Shown here: positions 58,309 to 64,000 of the stretch, piece by piece
Position numbering within the stretch: the first letter of the stretch is position 1
How the letters are laid out: each line of letters begins with the position of its first letter
Source: Primula veris
Lineage: Eukaryota; Streptophyta; Magnoliopsida; Ericales; Primulaceae
Direction: 5' to 3'
Length of the DNA stretch: 64,000 nt
Assembly (NCBI GenBank): GCA_963682055.1
Contig: OY821743.1
Span: 16,651,566 to 16,715,565 of the forward strand
Notes under the pieces: model-generated
Databases searched by the model: none
Told to the model about the DNA's origin: nothing
What the model saw: only the letters and a program-made list of their open reading frames with translations
Translations under genes and position numbers: made by a program

Positions 58309-60096
58309 CATATGCATATTTTGTGAGTTTTTAATCATTTTTAGAGAGAGATGGGTGATTAACACATGTTAGAAAGAGGTGCGATTATCGTGTGTTAGAG
58401 AGATATGTGCAATTAGAGAGAGATGTTAGATTAGAGAGAGATGTTAGGTGAGAGACATATATGTTAAGTTAGAGAGAGAGATTAGATTAAGAAATAATAA
58501 GTATATATATGTATGTTTTTGTTAATTTAAATTGTTAGGGTATGTTTTTGTTAATATAATATGGGTATAATATGTTTTTGTTAATTGCCCCTAAAATAAA
58601 TTTAGACAAATCAAAAACTTTAAAGTTCTTAAAAGAAAAAATGAGAATGGGTAGGCCTAGATAACAAGTCGTTAAAGAGAAAGTATGTCTCACAACTTAA
58701 AATGATTCGCCAAACAATGTACTCCACCTTAATACGTAATTTGAAACTTAATTATCGGAAACTTATGATTTAAATCTCTTTTAAACTTAGATACATATAC
58801 TAAATGATTCTATTTATTTTTACTCTTATTTTTAATTTTGACGTTCACTGATGCTACGTTGATATGTGTCAAATATTAAATAAAAGTTGATAATATGAGT
58901 TTTTAGATACTAAATGTGTTTTTATATACTAATCAATGATCCACCCTTATTAAATCTGAAGTGTTCGTAAGTTACTTGAAATCAAAAGTAATTTGAAACT
59001 TATTCCTATGTTAACCGAAAAAGGTTGTGAGTAAATAAAAAAATCCATACACTCTCAAGTGAGCTTTGAACTAGTCACAGAAAGAAAGCTCTTTTTATTT
59101 TATATAAATGGATTTGTGGGTACAAAAGGGAAAACTCAGTTTGCAACTTACATAACAAAAGAAGCAACCAAAGGAATGAACCAAATAATAATGAGAAAGA
59201 GAAAAAAAAACTTTCACAATAACTCTTTTTAATCTTCACATTATCACATCAAAACCTCTGAAATACACCACCCTTAATGATCTAAGCCACTAATGTATAC
59301 GATACCTAATATTGTGCAAAGTCACTTTTATACCATTATAATGCACCAATCTCCGGATGTGCTTAATGGCGAGTATGGTGGTCTCTGAATTTATTCAGAA
59401 GTTAAATTGGGTTGATCTACTCGCAAAACGGAGAATGGACACATTGTTTATAAATATTTGTCAACACACTTTATTTTATGGTGGATCGTATGAGATTATC
59501 TAGAGTTTGACTTATATCTTAGAATAATGATTTGGGTACGTATAGGGAAGTAGTCTATAGGGAATTAGTCTAAGGCTACATACTAATATTGAAATCCAAT
59601 AGAATTCTTCCACATAGGAAAAAGAAATTGCAATAAAAATTAGAGTTAATTAAGTATTGGACCATAAAAGCTAAACTATTTAAGAATTGATCATTCTTCA
59701 AAATTTAATTAAGCATTGGTCCAATATTTATAAAACTAATTAAAAATCGGTCCATTATATATAATACAGATATTCTGTTTGTCTTTTACATTAATGAGCT
59801 TGAGTTGTATATCTCTCTATCAACTCTCTCTCATTGAACAAAACTTTATCTCTTTACCAGAGACTACGAATTGCTCTCTCTCTCCGACGACCAGGTTCTC
59901 TCTCTCTAGAACCTCTCTCCTCTCGCTAGCTCGTTTTTCTTATTCATGTATATAATTATTTTTAATTATTCAGACTATTTTAATTATTTTCAGACTATTT
60001 TAGAAATCATTTTGAGTCCTAGTATTGAAATTCAAGAGCTCAGACTTCTATAATTCAGTTATATCAATTCGTTAACAAATTTTGTTTTTCAGTTAT
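58309..60096. other. AT-rich intergenic sequence
   Basis: gagagagatgttag-type repeats at 58330-58490, then AT-rich sequence. The ctctctctc-rich stretch at 59808-59935 could be a leader upstream of the MULE transposase remnant. No coding gene seen. Confidence 0.45.
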
Positions 60097-61230
60097 AATA
60101 GCTCAGACTGGTTTTCTGTAACATGATGATGAGCTGGTTATGTTTTAGATTTTGGAGTGTTTTTAAAATTATAATTCGGTTATTTGTTAATTGGTTCTTA
60201 TAAATGAGGTTTTCAGACTGTTTTCTATAACACAATGCATGAGTTTGTTAGGTTTTAAAGATCAATTGCGTTTATTATTAAAATTCAAGAGTTCATACTG
60301 TTTTTTCTCATATTTCTTGTATTCAGACTGTTTTAAAAATCAGTTATTAGAGTTCTATTTACAGATCAATTGATTTTGTTTTATTATTATTCTTGTTATA
60401 TAATAACTTAGACTGTTTTTCTATAACATGATGATGACCTGGTTATGTTTTAGACTTTGGAGTGTTTTTAAAATTATAATTCAGTTTTTTGTTAATTGAT
60501 TCTTATAAATGAGGTTTTTAGACTGTTTTCTATAACACAATGCATGAGTTTGATAGGTTTTAGAGATCAATTGCATTTATTATTAAAATTCAAGAGTTCA
60601 TACTATTTTTTTTTCATATTTCTTGTATTCAGATTGATTTACAAATCAGTTATTAGAGTTCTATTTACAGATCAATTGCTTTTGTTTTATTATTATTCTT
60701 GTTATAATAACTCATACTGTTTTTCTGTAACATGATGATGAGCTGGTTATGTTTTAGACTTTAGAGTGTTTTTAAAATTATAATTCAGTTTTTTGTTAAT
60801 TGATTCTTATAAATGAGTTTTTGAGACTGTTTTCTGTAACACAATGCATTAGTTTGTTAGGTTTTAGAGATCAATTGTGTTTATTATTAAAATTCAAGAG
60901 TTCATACTGTTTTTTCTCATATTTCTTGTATTCAGACTGTTTTACAAATCAGTTATAGAGTTCTATTTACACATTAATTGCTATTGTTTTAATTTTATTC
61001 TTGTTATATAATAACTCAGATTGTTTTCTGTAACATGATGATGAGCTGGTTATGTTTTAGACTTTGTAATTTTTTTAAAATTACAATTCAGTTTTTTGTT
61101 AATTGATTCTTATAAATGAGGTTTTCAGACTGTTTTCTTTAACATAATGCATGAGTTTTTTAGATTTTATAGATCAATTGCTGTTTTTTGTATTATCATT
61201 GTCATCATAACATCTCAGACTCTAAACTTT
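60097..61230. repeat. Tandem array, period about 304 bp, four copies
   Basis: The word cacaatgcatgagtttgtta or variants begins at 60231, 60536, 60840 and 61143 (spacing 305, 304, 303), and cagactgttttctgtaacatg-type words begin near 60104, 60408, 60713 and 61017. Copies are 85-95% alike by eye. It lies directly upstream of the MULE transposase remnant, and derivatives of the same repeat occur inside that gene's introns. Short open frames at 60191 and 60496 are the same repeat frame in two copies. Confidence 0.9.
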
Positions 61231-62348
61231 ATTTGAGTAATAGTATGAATAAAATAGTTTTGTTATGTTTTTTTGTGCACATGTATTATTCTGATGGATT
61301 CATTTGATTTAGTGATGTATTGTCGATATAATGATAAATGTGTCCCTGTTGTGCTAAACAAGCGTATGACCTATGCAGAGTTATTACATACAGTATGTCA
61401 TAGGTTTAGCTTGATTCAGTGTTCCTAAGTTACTTAGCAATTAGAGATGAGCGATGTTTGTTGAGATCGGATGATAAGTTGAAAGATATGGTTGCTTTGT
61501 TTACCGTATTGGGAAAAAAAAAAGTAGAAGTTCTAGTTTTTGTTGGGACTGTAGCCACTTGCAGTGTTGGTACTTCGAAGGAAACAAGTGCAGACTGTTC
61601 TGAAATTTGGTTGTGATGCAGGTTTTAGTTTGATTGTTAGAAATGTTTATAAAACGAGTGAGTGGGCAAACATGATAACCGGTATTGAGCAGATTTTTAG
61701 TTGTGTTGATCACTTTAGAGAGTCATTCCTGAAATTTTGTATATATGAGTGTCATGTCCTTGGTTTGGGAGATAGGGTGGTGGCTTTTGGTGGAGAGAGG
61801 TATAGTGTTGGTTGTAGCTGGTATATATATGCTAGTGTGTGGATCTCAGACCAAAAATTTAAGATTAGTAAGTTCGAATCACAACATACGTGCCAACAGT
61901 TAGCTCCAGGTGCTTCGAACAAGCATGTAAATAGCAAGCTCATATCAAAAATAATTGATGAATATGTGAGTAAAAATCTAAATTTAGTCCCTTCTACTAT
62001 AGTGTCGCATTTAAGGATTGATTATGGGTTGGAGATAAGCTATTTTAAAGCTTGGAATGCTGTCCAAATGGCTAGCGGAATGCACATTGGGGATATCGAT
62101 GAATCATACAACCAATTGGAGAGGTACTTTGGGGGTTTAGAATTGACAAATCCTGGAAGTCGTAGTGTTCTGGAAGTTGATAAGGTTGGGAATGGTTCAA
62201 AGCAATTTAAAAGGATTTTTTTCCTTTATTCATGGCTGCATAAAAGGGTTTAAGGATGTTCATCCCATGCTTTTCATTGACGGAACCTTTTTAAAAGGAA
62301 AATATATGGGTGTTTTATTGTCCGCAGTCGGCAAGTATGCCAATAAAG

Positions 62349-62825
62349 GTTTGTTTTCTTTTCGAACTATTTTTTTGTTTGGTTTTTGTTACATTAATGG
62401 TATTAAATAGATTATATTGTGTTTATATTCAGTTTGAAACAATTTTAGAGATCAATTGCCTTTTAGATATTCAAGTGCTTCTAAGACAGTTTTCTGAAAC
62501 ATGATGATAAGGTTTTAGAGCTCAATTGTGTTTTATATAGCCATATTGTTTTTTAATTTAGTTCAGTCTGTTTTGTTATACAAGAGTTCAGACTGTTTTT
62601 TGTAAAATGATGATTAAGTAGTATTTTTGTTGTTGTTTAAGTGTTATCAGAAAAACATGATGACGAGGTAGTATACCTTTTTAGTAGAATTCGTCTTGTT
62701 TAATTGCTCCTGTACTATTTTCCTGTTATCAGACTGTTTTTTGTAAAATGATCAATTGTGTTTTTATATACAACTTTTAATATTTTTTTTAGCTCAGACT
62801 GTTTTTGTTATTTTTAATGTTACAG
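62349..62825 (+). repeat. MULE intron built from the upstream 304-bp repeat family
   Basis: Contains cagactgttttttgtaaaatgatg (near 62580 and 62735), acagttttctgaaacatgatg (near 62487) and ttttagagatcaattg (near 62445), words diagnostic of the 60097-61230 array, in degenerate order. Confidence 0.6.
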
Positions 62826-63162
62826 GGTTGTATCCACTTGCTTTTGCTATTGTTAGGAGTGAGAATATTGATAATTTGTGTTGGTTTCTAGAATAGTTGA
62901 AGTTAACTATAGGTGATGACCGTCCTATGATATTTTTCTCAGACAGACATATTGGGTTGTTGGATGGTATGTCTTGCATTTTTCCCAACGCAGACCATTA
63001 TTATTGTCTACGCCATTTAAAGAATAATTTGAAATTGAAGTCTAGTGGTGGTGATGGAACAAAAAGGACTGAAATTGTTAATTTGTTGCAAACTTGTGCA
63101 ACTTCTGCTACGATTCCTTTGTTTGAACAGAATATGAAGTTGTTGCGCAATATGGTGGTGGG

Positions 63163-63164
<2 letters not shown>

Positions 63165-63194
<30 letters not shown>
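63165..63194. repeat. Homopolymer run of 30 G
   Basis: Thirty consecutive G, preceded by ggtggtgggtt, inside the transposase remnant. Either a genuine expanded G tract, able to form G-quadruplexes, or an assembly error. Confidence 0.85.
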
Positions 63195-63196
<2 letters not shown>

Positions 63197-64000
63197 GTAG
63201 CAAAATTGCACTCCTATGAAATGGGTTGAAGCATATTGCGTAAAGTCTCGATATGGCTAGACAACTTCAAATCCTGTAAAATCATTCAATAATTGGATCA
63301 ATGACGCTAGAGAATTACCTATCACTGAACTGGTTGATAAGCTAAGATTGAAATTGATGAAATGGTTCGATGAAAGAAGAATCAAAACAAGTTTGTACTT
63401 TTTTTTATGTCAATTCTATCTGTTTTCTGTTAACTTAGATTATTTTCTGGCAACTCATAATGTTTTTGTGAATTCCTTCTGCACCATTGTCATCATATCA
63501 GACTGCTTTACTAGTTACTTTTTTAAGAGTTTTTTGGTTAATATTTTTTTTTTGCAGCAACATGGAAAGTTGTTCTGTGCCCACTCTACCAAGAAAAGTG
63601 GGACACTTCCATCCACAACGGTCTATTGATTTTGGTTGTGAGGTCAGGTTTTTGGAAATATGAACTGCTGTCGACTCTATCCGAATACGTGGACCTGGGA
63701 CATCGGCAATGCTCATGTCATGAATGGAAGAGAACCGGGTTCCCGTGCCAACATTTTGTTTTGTGTATTTCTAGTGATAAACTGCCTATGGAGGATTTGG
63801 TTGAAAAATGTTTTTTTGCAGACATTTATTGAAGTTCCTACAATACGCCAATCAACCCAGTCCCTATTTCTATTTGGCGAGATTCTGAATTGATTAACGA
63901 GTCAAACATTAAACCTCCAAAAACATTAAGGCCTCCGATAAGGCCTCAAAAGAAGCGTATTCCATCAGGTGGTGAGGCAAACCCAGTCGCGAAGAAGAAG

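Larger units (their letters stand above)
61315..64000 (+). pseudogene. Mutator-like element (MULE) transposase remnant, runs off the window
   Basis: Blocks in order: a PB1-like N-terminus (MYCRYNDKCVPVVLNKRMTY from ATG 61315, then SDDKLKDMVALF after a frameshift near 61420); a MULE DNA-binding region (61620-62210; YKTSEW, GERYSVGCSWYIYAS, H-T-C, LPxYF-like); after a frameshift in the T-run near 62220, the transposase core HPMLFIDGTFLKGKYMG; an intron 62349-62825 (AAG/gt...cag/GG); GLYPLAFAIVRSEN; FFSDRHIGLLDG with Asp; HYYCLRHLKNN; TTSNPVKSFNNWINDA; an intron 63391-63557; then a SWIM zinc finger (C-S-C...C-Q-H, about 63710-63760) and a Lys/Pro-rich C-terminus continuing past 64000. In-frame stops at 62894-62896 and 63258-63260, several frameshifts and a run of 30 G show it is dead. 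It would have cut and joined transposon ends. No terminal inverted repeat was identified. Confidence 0.85.

Overview
The window is nuclear DNA from a flowering plant, most likely a core eudicot. It is AT-rich, its genes have introns, and it carries plant-specific B-box and MADS-box genes together with Ty3/Tat, Copia/Sirevirus-like, hAT, Mutator and Stowaway elements. The species cannot be named from the sequence. I see no tRNA, rRNA, CRISPR or bacterial operon.

Two intact host genes are visible, both on the minus strand. One is a three-exon double B-box factor of the BBX21 type (2563-5041, 290 aa predicted). The other is a seven-exon B-class floral MADS-box gene of the AP3/DEFICIENS type (47715-52829, 228 aa predicted), with textbook exon sizes. 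Everything between and beyond them is transposon-derived or featureless AT-rich DNA.

Layout: 1-2562, AT-rich sequence with hAT-like remnants. 2563-5041, BBX21. 5042-14884, intergenic DNA with a Stowaway MITE and a large degenerate repeat block. 14885-33033, an 18.1-kb Ty3/gypsy Tat-clade retrotransposon with 552-bp LTRs. Its gag-pol (15517-21483) stays in one frame but has five stops. After pol come an 83-bp tandem array and about 10 kb coding on the opposite strand: one large spliced gene (22889-26665) and five small coiled-coil ORFs (28551-32208), each with its own TATA-like box. A 5'-truncated Sirevirus-like Copia element (about 26671-28550) has landed in this antisense region. 33034-44112, AT-rich DNA with a second Stowaway, a 437-bp foldback element and LTR remnants. 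44113-45809, a non-autonomous hAT element with an exact 8-bp target duplication that contains a Copia solo LTR. 46558-47222, a second long foldback. 47715-52829, AP3. 54235-57276, a small non-autonomous LTR element on the minus strand with a perfect TATTA target duplication. 58098-58308, a 21-bp minisatellite. 60097-61230, a roughly 304-bp tandem array. 61315-64000, a decayed Mutator-like transposase gene that runs off the window and contains a run of 30 G.

The most unusual structure is the antisense half of the Tat element: a row of short coiled-coil ORFs, at least two of them clear paralogues, each preceded at 49-97 nt by a TATA-like box, next to a multi-exon antisense gene whose introns all appear to be phase 0. 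Extra and antisense ORFs in Tat elements are known; a serial array of separately promoted antisense units is the part I would check first.
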